From assembly GCA_951813545.1 (NCBI GenBank), contig OX638352.1:2868835-2932834 (forward strand): a stretch of 64,000 nucleotides of DNA, written 5' to 3'. Source of the stretch: an uncultured Poribacteria bacterium (GTDB lineage Bacteria; Poribacteria; WGA-4E; WGA-3G). The notes beneath the pieces are model-generated. The model saw only the letters and a program-made list of their open reading frames with translations, ran no database searches and was not told where the DNA came from. Shown here piece after piece: positions 8,765-18,372 of this stretch (position 1 is its first letter; each line of letters starts with the position of its first letter). The position numbers and the translations under genes are program-made.

Positions 8765-8863
8765 AACATTTCCTACCAGACATGATCTTTTTTATACAGT
8801 CCCCGTAAATTTCGGTGGCAGGTTTTTCGGAAGAGTCTGTGGTTGGACAATACGCTCATTTTT

Positions 8864-9604
8864 TCACGCGTCAAGAGGTTTTCCACGTAAGACTTCACGA
8901 GACTGGGTCGTACCATTTCCTGTCACGTTGTAAGCGAAGGTGTTCATCAACCGATCATTTGATGAGTTATTCGGTGCGGAGCCGTGAATAATCAGAGCGT
9001 TAAAGAAAACACCGTCTCCGGGTTCCATTTCAACAGCGACCGCATCTTCCCGTTCTTGATAATGTCCCGGTAGGAAGACGCCAAACGTCTGATGTTTGCG
9101 CTCGTGCTCCTGCAAGCCCCAATTATGACTGCCGGGAACAAACTGAATGCACCCGTTCTCAAGATTTGCCTCGTTGATAGCCAACTGGCAATTAATCATG
9201 ACGGGTTTGTTGTTCTCATTTTTCCAGTAGGCATAATCCTGATGCCACGGAATAGCTGTCCCATCACCACCTGCTTTCGGAAGCAATTTACTGTGATAGA
9301 GCGAGATGTTCTCACCCATCATAGCTTCCAGTATGTCCAATACATCGTCAGAGCGAAGCAGGCGGTTGAGCGTAGAACTCACCAATTCGCTATGCATTAA
9401 CTGCTTGATACGCGGCGGATGATCGTCCGAATCATAAACTTCCCAAGAAATTCCAATTCCATCAGTAGGTTGTTCTGCCATACGGTTGTGTATATCTATG
9501 ATTTCTTCTTGAATTAACGCAATGTCTTCTGCAGAGACAAGCTCTTTTTTCAAGAGATAACCGTTTGTTTCATAAAACTGCTGTTCTTTATTTGTAAGTC
9601 CCAT
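8864..9604 (-). CDS. PhyH-family Fe(II)/2-oxoglutarate dioxygenase
   Basis: A 246-residue protein of the phytanoyl-CoA dioxygenase family. The iron-binding facial triad is visible as H121 and D123 (WHQDYAYW) and H207 (IIHGSAPNNSS); R218 is the expected 2-oxoglutarate-binding arginine. These enzymes hydroxylate small molecules or lipids with 2-oxoglutarate and oxygen. The motif GCIQFVPGSHNWG is typical. AAAGGAG precedes ATG 9604 at normal spacing. The substrate cannot be predicted; four members of the family occur in this window and none are close copies. Confidence 0.88.
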   Translation of the reverse strand: MGLTNKEQQFYETNGYLLKKELVSAEDIALIQEEIIDIHNRMAEQPTDGIGISWEVYDSDDHPPRIKQLMHSELVSSTLNRLLRSDDVLDILEAMMGENISLYHSKLLPKAGGDGTAIPWHQDYAYWKNENNKPVMINCQLAINEANLENGCIQFVPGSHNWGLQEHERKHQTFGVFLPGHYQEREDAVAVEMEPGDGVFFNALIIHGSAPNNSSNDRLMNTFAYNVTGNGTTQSREVLRGKPLDA

Positions 9605-9624
9605 ACGATTTCTCCTTTGCCCAC

Positions 9625-9734
9625 CTAGTGTTCTGTCACCTCTAAACTGATAGGTTAGATTGACTGGAGACGTTGGGTTTCACTGTGTTCAACCCAACCT
9701 ACAACTCCTCAAAATAAGCATGACAGAACACTAG
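9625..9734. mobile_element. MITE-like element with perfect 14-bp terminal inverted repeats
   Basis: The 110-bp segment starts with CTAGTGTTCTGTCA (9625-9638) and ends with its exact reverse complement TGACAGAACACTAG (9721-9734). Inside is a second inverted repeat, GTTGGGTT (9672-9679) and AACCCAAC (9691-9698). It has no coding capacity. It occupies part of a gene-free stretch, 9605-10012; the rest of that stretch is AT-rich and holds only a candidate promoter. The GTTGGGTTTCAC word inside it recurs at about 58144 and 62425. Confidence 0.7.
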
Positions 9735-9871
9735 CGTGATCGCTGAATGGTGAGGATCCGCTTCCTAAATAGGATATGCATTTATAAATATAAAGTATAC
9801 AATAGGCTTTCAGAAAAATCAAGGGATTTACATCTAAATTGTGCACTTGAACGCATACTGAGAGAAAAAAG

Positions 9872-9900
9872 TTTACTTTCGTTGCAAACCTTGCTAAAAT
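9872..9900 (+). promoter_or_regulatory. Candidate sigma-70 promoter upstream of the MazG-like gene
   Basis: TTTACT (9872-9877) and TAAAAT (9895-9900) are separated by exactly 17 bases, with a TGC extended -10 just before the -10 box. It lies 113 bases before the start codon. This is a pattern match only. Confidence 0.35.
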
Positions 9901-10012
9901 ATAGAGATTAATTTACGCATCATCACTTTGCAAGTATTATCACACTTGCAAAGCAGGTTGTCGCGCGCATTGTAGGTCTGAGTACGTTTTATCAAACGGA
10001 GTTGAAATTGAT

Positions 10013-10366
10013 ATGGATTATACACTTGAAAATTGCCAAAAACTTGTAGACGACTGGGTCCACACCATTGGGGTCCGTTATTTTTCAGAGTTAACCAATA
10101 CCACTATTCTTATGGAAGAGGTGGGCGAGTTAGCTCGGATTATGGCGCGCCAATATGGGGAGCAGAGTTTCAAGGAAAATGAGAAAGACTTGGACCTTGG
10201 CGAGGAAATGGCGGATATTCTCTTTGTACTTATCTGTCTCGCGAATCAAACAGGTGTAAAACTTGAGGATGCATTCAAAAAATCAATGGAGAAAAAGACA
10301 CGGCGAGATAAGAAACGGCACAGCGAAAACCCAAAACTTCAAGAAAGACGAGTGTCGAGCACCTAA
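10013..10366 (+). CDS. MazG-like nucleotide pyrophosphohydrolase
   Basis: A 117-residue single-domain protein of the all-alpha NTP pyrophosphatase superfamily. The magnesium-binding signature EExxE (residues 35-39, EEVGE) and ExxD (E65 to D68, EEMAD) is complete. Such enzymes hydrolyse nucleoside triphosphates to monophosphates and pyrophosphate, for house-cleaning or stress signalling. The C-terminal tail is short and basic. The downstream lipoprotein gene starts 19 bases later, so the two may share a transcript, although the roles look unrelated. Confidence 0.85.
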   Translation: MDYTLENCQKLVDDWVHTIGVRYFSELTNTTILMEEVGELARIMARQYGEQSFKENEKDLDLGEEMADILFVLICLANQTGVKLEDAFKKSMEKKTRRDKKRHSENPKLQERRVSST

Positions 10367-10385
10367 TCGCCGGAGGAGATGGACA

Positions 10386-13115
10386 ATGACGCTCCATAAA
10401 ATTCACGTATTTTTAATTCTTATTCTGTTTTTTGTCATCAGTGGATGCGCGATTTTTCCGAAAAGCCAACCTGCTCTACCGGTAGTTGATCCGTTGGTCG
10501 AGCAGAACCGTGAGTGGAAAGAACAGGTTGAAACCGGCAATAGCGAACTACAACACGGAAATCTGCGAGCGGCACTTACCGCTTACAAAGCTGCTGTTGC
10601 AATTCGGCCGGATTCCAGTGAAGTGCAACGCAAAATCGCAGAGATATATTTCCAACTTGAGGAATATGAAAATGCACGGGACGCATTCATAACATTTTTA
10701 ACGCTGGAGCCGGACAATATCACGGCTCTAAACTATGCTGGATACATCTCTGAAAAGTTAGGGGACTACGCAGCAGCCGCTGAATACTACGAGCGAGTCC
10801 TTGGTGTTTCGGTGGATAACCTGTATGCTTTAAATCATCTCGGTTTAGTTTACAAGCAGCTACAGCGTTTCGATCAGGCACTTCAGGTACTCCGAAGAGC
10901 ACTATCGCTTGATCCGAGGTGTGAACGTCCTGAAAGCGAAAATTTGCACAATTATTTAGGGTTAATCTACTTGGAACGCGGTGAGATTGGCGAGGCTATC
11001 GCAGAGTTCCGAGAATCAATTCGGTTATTTCCAACCGATGTTTGGGCAAGAGAGCAACTTGCAGCACTCTACGAAGACCAACAGCGTTACTTTGAGGCGC
11101 AGCTTCAATACAAACAACTCTTAGACATTGCCCCAGACAATCTTCTCGCTTTAACGCGGCTCCAAGCACTTGCCCAACGGGATTTTGGTCCAACACAGGT
11201 TGTCGATGTACAGCCCGTCACCCTCCTAAATCCAGACGTTGAGAGTATTATCGCGAACGCTCCAGACGCGGGCAATTATCCTGATGCTGATACCCTTGTC
11301 CTATTTAACCATTTCAGCCACGATATTTTACCGACAGGGCAGTCGCGCTATATGACACACCAAGTCGTTAAAATTCTTACCGAAAGAGGCATCCAAAAAT
11401 ACGGGGATATTGCCATTCCTTACCAACCCGCTTCTCAAAATATCGGTGTTAACATAGCCAGAACAATTGCGGCAGACGGCACGGTGCTGCAACCGCCCGA
11501 AGAGGCGTTCAATGACGTAACGCCGCCTGGGTTATTGGCACAAAACCTCTATTCCGACGCGATGTGGAAAGTGATTTCTATGGTCGGTCTCGTACCGGGG
11601 GTTTGCATTGAATATCAGGTAACGCTTGAGGATAAAGTGCCGGGCGGCGAGACGTGGATTACGGGGGGATACAATTTTCAGGCAACGGAAGCAACCCTTG
11701 AGACGAGCTATGCCCTTCAGATACCCAAAGCGTGGCACCTACAGTGGAAAATTGCCAATGATACGTCAGGCACAAACTCCCAGGAACCTGAGGTGTCTTA
11801 CACAGAAAGTGACACCGTTATATATATCTGGAGATATGGCGAAACACCTGCTCTGACGCTGGAAGAAGGTATGCCACACGTCAACGATGTCGTTCCACGC
11901 CTGCGTTATTCATCGATTGCAGACTGGGACAGCGTTTACGCTTGGTATAAGGAGCTCGCGAAGGGGAGATACACACCGGATACTCACATTGAGGCAAAAG
12001 TTCAGCAGCTAACCAGAGATTTGACGACAGAGGAGGCGAATATCCGCGCCATCTACCATTTTGTTGCCACAAAAATTCGTTACGTGGGTATTGAACTCGG
12101 ACAGAGTGCTTACCAGCCCTCACCCGCTGCCGAGGTTTTTCAGATGCAATACGGCGACTGCAAGGACAAAACAGCACTCCTGATTTCAATGCTGGATCTC
12201 GTGGGTATCAAAGCCTACCCTGTTCTGATTAGCGTTTCACCATACGAGCGGGTTGACACGACACTCCCATCGCTCAACCAGTTTAATCACATGATTGTCG
12301 CAATCCGTACAGCGGCAAACACCTATATCTGGTTAGATCCTACCTCGTCAACTTGTAGTTACGGCGACTTGCCTTATAACGTACAAGGACGCACAGGATT
12401 TCTCATCGCCGATACACACGGCGAGTTTGTGAAGACACCTATTTTCCCACCTGAATTCAATAGACTTGTAAGCACGACAGATTTGACGCTAAATAACCAA
12501 GGCACCGTGGAAGGGATACTCCATATTCAGACAAGTGGGCAATATGACCTAAACGCCCGGTGGGCATACCAACAGATACAATCCAGTGCTTTGAAAGATG
12601 CTTTGGCGGCTGAACTCAGCGGGCAATTTCCGGGGATCCAGATAGGGTGGTATGACATGACTGACCTCAACGAGCTTAACGAACCGGTAGAAATCAGACT
12701 CGGTTTTCGTGTTGAGAATTACGCAACACCTTTGGAAAACAATATGTTATTGCCCTTACCAATTGATGAGTTCGGGGAGTATGCTGAAGCGTTTGCTAAG
12801 GAGCAACGTATGTATTCGTTGGATTTCGGTTATCCAACGCAAATTGAAAAGACGGTTCGTATCCGCATTCCAGACGGATGGAAGGCTGCCGTGCCGGAAG
12901 ATAGCCATCATACTATAGAAAGTGCGGAATTCACTCGGCAGTACAGGCAAGTTGATAACATTCTCACTTACCAGTTAATATTTATTCTTAAAAACAAGAC
13001 CCTACCGGCTGCTGCTTACGCTGCGGCAAAACCGTTTTTTACTGCGCTTGCGAGTGAGGATGGGAGCCACTTACTGCTAAATACAAGTGGTTATAGTTCT
13101 ATGTCACGAAAATGA
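10386..13115 (+). CDS. Lipoprotein with TPR repeats, DUF3857-like region and transglutaminase domain
   Basis: A 909-residue protein. ATG 10386 is chosen because GGAGGAG lies upstream and the signal peptide with lipobox VISGC (Cys21) follows directly; the frame is open further back but overlaps the MazG-like gene. Residues about 45-290 are tetratricopeptide repeats (for example AAEYYERVLGVSVDNLYALNHLG). Next comes a DUF3857-type beta region, then a transglutaminase-like cysteine domain with C592 (YGDCKDK), H635 (FNHMIV) and D651 (WLDPTS) as the apparent triad. The C-terminus resembles the DUF3858-type region. This architecture occurs in envelope proteins of Bacteroidetes and Poribacteria. The probable location is the periplasmic face of a membrane; the substrate is unknown. 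Confidence 0.85.
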   Translation: MTLHKIHVFLILILFFVISGCAIFPKSQPALPVVDPLVEQNREWKEQVETGNSELQHGNLRAALTAYKAAVAIRPDSSEVQRKIAEIYFQLEEYENARDAFITFLTLEPDNITALNYAGYISEKLGDYAAAAEYYERVLGVSVDNLYALNHLGLVYKQLQRFDQALQVLRRALSLDPRCERPESENLHNYLGLIYLERGEIGEAIAEFRESIRLFPTDVWAREQLAALYEDQQRYFEAQLQYKQLLDIAPDNLLALTRLQALAQRDFGPTQVVDVQPVTLLNPDVESIIANAPDAGNYPDADTLVLFNHFSHDILPTGQSRYMTHQVVKILTERGIQKYGDIAIPYQPASQNIGVNIARTIAADGTVLQPPEEAFNDVTPPGLLAQNLYSDAMWKVISMVGLVPGVCIEYQVTLEDKVPGGETWITGGYNFQATEATLETSYALQIPKAWHLQWKIANDTSGTNSQEPEVSYTESDTVIYIWRYGETPALTLEEGMPHVNDVVPRLRYSSIADWDSVYAWYKELAKGRYTPDTHIEAKVQQLTRDLTTEEANIRAIYHFVATKIRYVGIELGQSAYQPSPAAEVFQMQYGDCKDKTALLISMLDLVGIKAYPVLISVSPYERVDTTLPSLNQFNHMIVAIRTAANTYIWLDPTSSTCSYGDLPYNVQGRTGFLIADTHGEFVKTPIFPPEFNRLVSTTDLTLNNQGTVEGILHIQTSGQYDLNARWAYQQIQSSALKDALAAELSGQFPGIQIGWYDMTDLNELNEPVEIRLGFRVENYATPLENNMLLPLPIDEFGEYAEAFAKEQRMYSLDFGYPTQIEKTVRIRIPDGWKAAVPEDSHHTIESAEFTRQYRQVDNILTYQLIFILKNKTLPAAAYAAAKPFFTALASEDGSHLLLNTSGYSSMSRK

Positions 13116-13150
13116 GGACTGCTCAGTTTTGAGAATGCTGAAGAATAGCG

Positions 13151-13753
13151 TTAACCTTTGACGTATTTCCAACCATCGACTATGACAGGAAGCCCGCGAA
13201 TTAGACACATGGCGACAGTTATGGAAGATAGGATTACGCCTGCCAATTCCAATCCGACAACTAATTCCGGATGGATGCCGGAATTTTTGAAGGCAATAAC
13301 ACTACCGAGATAGAGAAAAGCGAGGGTTTTCGTGATACCATAGACGCTCCGGCTCACTCTCGAGCTGGTGAGTGCGCGAGTCCATCTTGAGGTCATCATC
13401 GTGTTTTCACCGAAGGCGGTCTTGCCTTGTGCAAAAGCAGCACTCCGCAAGCCATCTGTGAAAAAACCACGGGCAATCACGATGACTGGTATCCAGAATG
13501 GAATCAATCCAACAACGGCAAAGTAAACCCAGAAAATGCATTCGACAATCCGGTCGCCAACGATGTCAAATAGGGCACCGAAATCGGAAGTCTGATTCAG
13601 TTTACGGGCAACATAACCGTCAACTGCATCGAGGAATAGAATTAAGCCGATCAGCGCGACGAGTAAAATATCTAAATAAAGGTGATACCCAAAAAGGGAA
13701 ATCACAACGAAAACCAGAATCAGGCGGAAGAGTGTAATCAGATTCGCAATCAT
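13151..13753 (-). CDS. Second CDP-alcohol phosphatidyltransferase family enzyme (PgsA-like)
   Basis: A 200-residue membrane protein beginning MIANLITLFRLILV, the typical N-terminus of PgsA/CLS-type members. The catalytic signature is complete: D42, D45, G46, A49, R50, G59, D63 and D67. It probably makes a phosphatidyl product such as phosphatidylglycerol phosphate, but the acceptor is not certain. CGGAG lies upstream of ATG 13753. It converges with the TPR lipoprotein gene (35-base gap) and is divergent from a sulfatase gene. Confidence 0.85.
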   Translation of the reverse strand: MIANLITLFRLILVFVVISLFGYHLYLDILLVALIGLILFLDAVDGYVARKLNQTSDFGALFDIVGDRIVECIFWVYFAVVGLIPFWIPVIVIARGFFTDGLRSAAFAQGKTAFGENTMMTSRWTRALTSSRVSRSVYGITKTLAFLYLGSVIAFKNSGIHPELVVGLELAGVILSSITVAMCLIRGLPVIVDGWKYVKG

Positions 13754-13897
13754 GATTTTATCTCCGGGATAAGTGAGGCATTTTATCTGCTTTCATAAAG
13801 GCTGTACATTTTCAGTCTAAGCGTCACTCTTTTAATAGTAACATACTGAACCTTCAAAAACAACATCAATTTTACAAACGAAAGAGGTATTCATTAC

Positions 13898-15502
13898 ATG
13901 ACAAAGAATAAAAAACCTAACGTTGTCCTTATCCTAAATGACGATATGGGTTTTTCCGACTTAGGCTGCTACGGTGGCGAAGTACACACCCCGAATCTTG
14001 ATCGGCTCGCAGGGGGCGGATTACGATTTACACAGTTCTACAATACGGCTCGCTGCTGTCCGTCCCGTGCGTCCATGCTTACTGGACTACATCCACACCA
14101 AACCGGAGTGGGACACATGATGGGCGACGATGGACTTGAAGGTTATCGCGGGGACCTTAATGACCGTTGTATTACTATTGCCGATGCCGTCCGTTCAGAA
14201 GGCTACGGCACGTATATGAGTGGTAAATGGCATATCTCTCGGCATACTGGTGCTGATGGACCCAAGCATAGTTGGCCCTGTCAGCGTGGATTCGACGAGT
14301 ACTATGGGATTATCACCGGTGCCGCGAATTTCTGGAAACCGCACACCCTGACGCGAAATAATACCCGCATCCAACACGATGAGCTCCCCGAAGGCTACTT
14401 CTTCACAGATGCTGTCAGCGATGAAGCTGCGACGTATATTCGTAACCACACTGAAAAGACACCCGACCGTCCGTTCTTTACCTATGTGGCTTATACGGCA
14501 CCGCATTGGCCCCTGCACGCGCACGAAGAGGACATCGCACTCTACAATGGACGTTTTGCTGCTGGATGGGATGAACTCCGAGAAGAACGGCTTTCACGGA
14601 TGCGAGAAATGAAAATTTTAGATGAGGCGTGGCAGCTCACAGCACGTGATCCCTCGCAACTACCGTGGAGCGAGGCACAGTATAAGGAATGGAATCAACG
14701 CCGCATGGAGGTCTACGCCGCGCAAATCACCCGTATGGATGCAGGCATTGGACGAATTATCGACACATTGGAAGAGACAGGTGAACTCGATAATACGCTC
14801 ATCCTGTTTTTAGCCGACAACGGTGGTTGTGCCGAAGAACTCGGCGGTCCGCCTGCAATACGCGATAAGGGGTCACTCATCAGTACCGATACCACCTCTG
14901 ATGGAAAACCTGTCTATCGCGGGAACGACCCAAGCATCATGCCAGGTCCCGAAACCACCTATCAGAGTTACGGCGTTCCGTGGGCGAACCTGTCCAATAC
15001 GCCGTTCCGTGAATACAAGCATTGGGTCCACGAAGGCGGGATCGCTACGCCACTCATCGCGCATTGGCCGGATGCCATAAAGTCCAAAGGCGAACTACGC
15101 CATCAGCCCGGTCAACTGCTGGACATCATGGCGACATGCCTTGAAGTCTCAGGAGCAACTTATCCTGAAGAACACGATGGAAAACCGATTCTTCCATTAG
15201 AGGGAACGAGTTTAGTACCGATTTTCGATGATAAAGACAATGGCAAAGAAGTTCTTTATTGGGAACACGAAGGCAATTGCGCAGTCCGTCAAGGGAAGTG
15301 GAAATTGGTCTGCAAGTTCCCCGGTGATTGGGAACTCTATGATGTGGAAACAGAACGGACAGAGATCAACAACCTTGCTGACAAACATCCGCAAAAAGTA
15401 AAGGAACTTACAGGACTTTACCAAGACTGGGCAGATCGCTGTTTTATCTATCCGTGGGATAAACTCCAGGAAGAACGGAGACAACAACGGCAGCAGCGAT
15501 AA
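13898..15502 (+). CDS. Formylglycine-dependent sulfatase
   Basis: A 534-residue arylsulfatase-type enzyme. The activation motif CCPSRASMLTG places the cysteine to be converted to formylglycine at C53; D15 and D16 (LNDDMGFSDLG) and a later DNGG motif are metal ligands. There is no clear signal peptide, so it may be cytoplasmic or exported by another route. It cleaves sulfate esters, most likely from sulfated sugars in this genomic context. AGAGGT lies upstream of the start. No formylglycine-generating enzyme or anSME gene is visible in the window, so maturation must rely on a gene elsewhere. Confidence 0.9.
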   Translation: MTKNKKPNVVLILNDDMGFSDLGCYGGEVHTPNLDRLAGGGLRFTQFYNTARCCPSRASMLTGLHPHQTGVGHMMGDDGLEGYRGDLNDRCITIADAVRSEGYGTYMSGKWHISRHTGADGPKHSWPCQRGFDEYYGIITGAANFWKPHTLTRNNTRIQHDELPEGYFFTDAVSDEAATYIRNHTEKTPDRPFFTYVAYTAPHWPLHAHEEDIALYNGRFAAGWDELREERLSRMREMKILDEAWQLTARDPSQLPWSEAQYKEWNQRRMEVYAAQITRMDAGIGRIIDTLEETGELDNTLILFLADNGGCAEELGGPPAIRDKGSLISTDTTSDGKPVYRGNDPSIMPGPETTYQSYGVPWANLSNTPFREYKHWVHEGGIATPLIAHWPDAIKSKGELRHQPGQLLDIMATCLEVSGATYPEEHDGKPILPLEGTSLVPIFDDKDNGKEVLYWEHEGNCAVRQGKWKLVCKFPGDWELYDVETERTEINNLADKHPQKVKELTGLYQDWADRCFIYPWDKLQEERRQQRQQR

Positions 15503-15513
15503 CTGTTTAGACA

Positions 15514-15553
15514 GGTCACCGTGCCTGTCTGTTATCGTTTAGGCACGGTGACC
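15514..15553. terminator. Bidirectional hairpin between convergent sulfatase and lactonase genes
   Basis: GGTCACCGTGCCT (15514-15526) and AGGCACGGTGACC (15541-15553) are perfect 13-base arms with a 14-base loop. It lies in the 68-base gap between two convergent genes. There is no strong T-tract on either side, so it may block or protect transcripts rather than act as a classical intrinsic terminator. Confidence 0.65.
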
Positions 15554-15570
15554 ACCTCCTACAAAGCAGC

Positions 15571-16665
15571 TTAACTACATGCCAGCATTTTCAGACAGAC
15601 CGGTGTCGGTACTTCTGCTACATCCCCTGTGGCGTTCAACTCACCAGTTTCAGCGTCAATTGCGAACGTGACAACCGTATCTGTCTGCTGGTTGGCCGCA
15701 AAAAGAAATGTCCCCTCCGGGTTCAGCCCGAAGTTACGAGGTGCCTGTCCTTGTGTCGATTCAAAGCCGATGGGACTCAGCATCCCCGTTTCCTCATCAA
15801 TGGCGCAGATAGCGATGCTGTCATGTCCACGGTTTGAACCATACAAAAACTTCCCAGAGGGATGGACGTGAATATCGGCACAATGACTAGTGCCATCGAA
15901 ATCATCGGGAAGCGTGGAAATTGTCTGGAATTCAGTTAGCGTTCCCGCACTCGCGTCATACCGGAAAGCGGTGAAGGTAGAATCTATCTCGTTAATCACG
16001 TACGCGTACTGCTTGTTCGGATGAAAATCGAAATGACGTGGTCCCGCGCCGGGCTGCACACGTACCCACGGCTGCGTATTAGGCGTAAGCGTCCCATTTT
16101 TCGCATCCAATTGGTAGATGAGTACTTTATCAAGTCCCAGATCGGGTGAGAAGGCATAACGATTGCCCGGATCAATCATAATTGCGTGTGCGTGAGGTTC
16201 CATCTGCCGCTGTGGGTTGACGCTTGATCCTTGATGCTTCACAAAATCGGAGGCTTCGTCGAGTCTACCGTCCGATGCTATCGGGAAAGCAGCAACACTT
16301 CCACCGCCATAATTTGCCACGAGTAAACATTTACCGGTGGCGTCCACACTCAGATGACACGGGGCACCACCGCCAGTCGCTTGCTGGTTGAGATAACTAA
16401 GTTCCCCTGTTTCTTTGTGAATGTAAAACGCCGTGACCGCACCACTGGCTTCACCCTCAAACTCACCGAGTTCATTGACAGCAAAGAGATACTGTCCGCT
16501 CGGGTGTATCTCCAAAAAAGAGGGATTTTCAACGCCTGTTATCTTGCTGCTGTATTCCAAGGCACCGGTCGCGCCATCTAAGCGATAGACATAAATCCCT
16601 TCGCTATTTCCATGCGTATAGGTGCCAACATAAACGAAATAGTCCTGGCTATTCTGTTGCGCCAT
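15571..16665 (-). CDS. Lactonase family beta-propeller (6-phosphogluconolactonase-like)
   Basis: A 364-residue protein of the seven-bladed lactonase family. Recurring blade motifs are visible (NPSFLEIHPSGQYLFAVNE, CHLSVDATGKCLLVANYGGG, PRHFDFHPNKQYAYVINE, PRNFGLNPEGTFLFAANQ), including the conserved HPSG and GSNRGHDSI elements. The family hydrolyses sugar lactones. ATG 16665 is preferred over a TTG two codons earlier because AAGGAG then has ten-base rather than four-base spacing. It lies 14 bases downstream of a sulfatase gene on the same strand, fitting a pathway that desulfates and then oxidises sugars. Confidence 0.85.
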   Translation of the reverse strand: MAQQNSQDYFVYVGTYTHGNSEGIYVYRLDGATGALEYSSKITGVENPSFLEIHPSGQYLFAVNELGEFEGEASGAVTAFYIHKETGELSYLNQQATGGGAPCHLSVDATGKCLLVANYGGGSVAAFPIASDGRLDEASDFVKHQGSSVNPQRQMEPHAHAIMIDPGNRYAFSPDLGLDKVLIYQLDAKNGTLTPNTQPWVRVQPGAGPRHFDFHPNKQYAYVINEIDSTFTAFRYDASAGTLTEFQTISTLPDDFDGTSHCADIHVHPSGKFLYGSNRGHDSIAICAIDEETGMLSPIGFESTQGQAPRNFGLNPEGTFLFAANQQTDTVVTFAIDAETGELNATGDVAEVPTPVCLKMLACS

Positions 16666-16679
16666 TATCAATAGTCTCC

Positions 16680-18290
16680 TTATGAAATTTTGAGATGAAT
16701 CGTTCTTTCTTCACTTTCACCATAACCGATGCGAATTGCTTTTGCTCGTATGCTTGTTTCGCCCTTTTGCAGACGCAGTGGGTCGGTATACAACCGCCAA
16801 TGGGCATCGTCCCCTTGTTCCGTTGTGTAGGCGATGGATGCCCCTTGTGTGGAACAGTGAAGTTGTAAGACAAGCGGAGCCGTCCATTCACCAACCTCAT
16901 GGATTACCTCCGTGCCCGGGTGTTCGGCGTTAATAGGAATAAAAATCGGAGCTGCCGTTTGTGGCTGTGTACCATCGGGGTACCATGTTGCGACCATCTG
17001 CTCTTCTGGGATATTCCCCATGTCCCCAAATTCGGACTGCCACTGTGCCAACGCGCCGCGCATCCGTTCCAGTACATCGTGATGTTCAGGGTCGGCTGCT
17101 AAATTGTTGAGTTCATACCGGTCATTTTCAATATCATAGAGTTCTTCGGCTGGACGTGGGGAACGGAACATCACCTCTTGGTCGCCCTCCAATTCGCCTG
17201 CAGCATATAACCGCCACATTTCCTGCATGACTGGATGCCGATTGCGATAAGGAATCCAGAGCAGATACGGCTTTTCGGGGTAATAATTTTTGATGTATTT
17301 ATACCGTTTATCACGTACGGCGCGGACCATATCGTAGGATTCGTCGTAGCGGTCGCGCGTCGCAAAGATGTAGTCGCGTTCAATCTTCTGTGGACCGAGG
17401 AAGGGTTGTCCTTGTAAATGCTCCGGTGCCTGCACGTCACAGAGTGAAAGCACAGTCGGACCGAGGTCAATTAGACTCACCAGTTGTTCAGTAGCACTGC
17501 CTGGACTCAGTGTGCCGGGCCATCGGACAATCAAGGGTATACGGATACCAGCATCGTAGGGCCACCGTTTTCCGCGTGGAAGTCCTTCGCCATGATCGCT
17601 CCAGAGGAAGACGATAGTATTGTCCGCAAGCCCATCCGCTTCCAACTGATCCAACAGTTCACCGACGCGTGCGTCGGCGGTCGCGAGGTTATCATATTGG
17701 CGCGCCAACGCCTGCCTCGCTTTCGGCGTGTCAGGCAGATAGGGAGGTAACTGCACGTTGTCTGGATTCGTGGTTGTAGTCAATGGGCGATTTTCTCGTT
17801 CCCACATACCGCTTTCATGCGTAACACCCGGGTTGAAGACGGAGAAGAAGGGTTGTCCCGCCTCACGGTTTCGCCAATGCGCAGTGTTGTTAGACTCATC
17901 CCACGCTGTGATCGGCGGTGTGAACTGATAATCGGTTTTGCTGTTGTTCGTGCAGTAATAGCCTGCGCCTCTGAGATATTCAGTGAATGTCTTGACGTAA
18001 GGTGGGGGCACCGCGGAGTACGGTGTTGGCATATCAGGTGTGTTTTGGTTGGTATGTGCTGTCCGCATGTGATGTGTACCGATAGAGGTCTGGTACATAC
18101 CAGTGATGATTGCGGAACGACTCGGTGCACAGACACCTGCAGTCGAAAACGCATTCGGAAACCGACATCCACCGGCAGCAAGCCGATCAATATTCGGTGT
18201 GCGCGCAAGTGTATCCCCATAACAACCGAAACGTGGGGTCGTATCCTCTAACGAAATCCAGAGAATGTTCGGACGATCTGGTGTGTTCAT
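16680..18290 (-). CDS. Sulfatase, downstream copy of a tandem pair
   Basis: A 536-residue sulfatase with CAPSRSAIITG, formylglycine precursor C54, and metal-site E15/D16 (SLEDTTPRFGCYGD); note E in place of the first of the usual Asp pair. It is closely similar along its whole length to the gene at 18493-20118, including the upstream GGGAGTCATAATG context, so the two arose by tandem duplication that included the ribosome binding site. The C-terminal 100 residues carry a chitobiase/Fn3-like extension (STQGASIAYTTEQG and IRAKAIRIGYGES). The probable role is removal of sulfate from glycans. It precedes the lactonase gene by 14 bases. Confidence 0.9.
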   Translation of the reverse strand: MNTPDRPNILWISLEDTTPRFGCYGDTLARTPNIDRLAAGGCRFPNAFSTAGVCAPSRSAIITGMYQTSIGTHHMRTAHTNQNTPDMPTPYSAVPPPYVKTFTEYLRGAGYYCTNNSKTDYQFTPPITAWDESNNTAHWRNREAGQPFFSVFNPGVTHESGMWERENRPLTTTTNPDNVQLPPYLPDTPKARQALARQYDNLATADARVGELLDQLEADGLADNTIVFLWSDHGEGLPRGKRWPYDAGIRIPLIVRWPGTLSPGSATEQLVSLIDLGPTVLSLCDVQAPEHLQGQPFLGPQKIERDYIFATRDRYDESYDMVRAVRDKRYKYIKNYYPEKPYLLWIPYRNRHPVMQEMWRLYAAGELEGDQEVMFRSPRPAEELYDIENDRYELNNLAADPEHHDVLERMRGALAQWQSEFGDMGNIPEEQMVATWYPDGTQPQTAAPIFIPINAEHPGTEVIHEVGEWTAPLVLQLHCSTQGASIAYTTEQGDDAHWRLYTDPLRLQKGETSIRAKAIRIGYGESEERTIHLKIS

Positions 18291-18372
18291 TATGACTCCC
18301 TATTTTTGACAAGATTGTACCCCAAACAGCGGTTTAAGTCAATAGGGTCGTCTACTAGCATTCAGGGTCATT

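Noticed and set aside
9605..10012. Possible missed gene in a 408-base gap
   Set aside because: The stretch holds an inverted-repeat element and AT-rich sequence with stops in all frames; no start site with coding-like composition.
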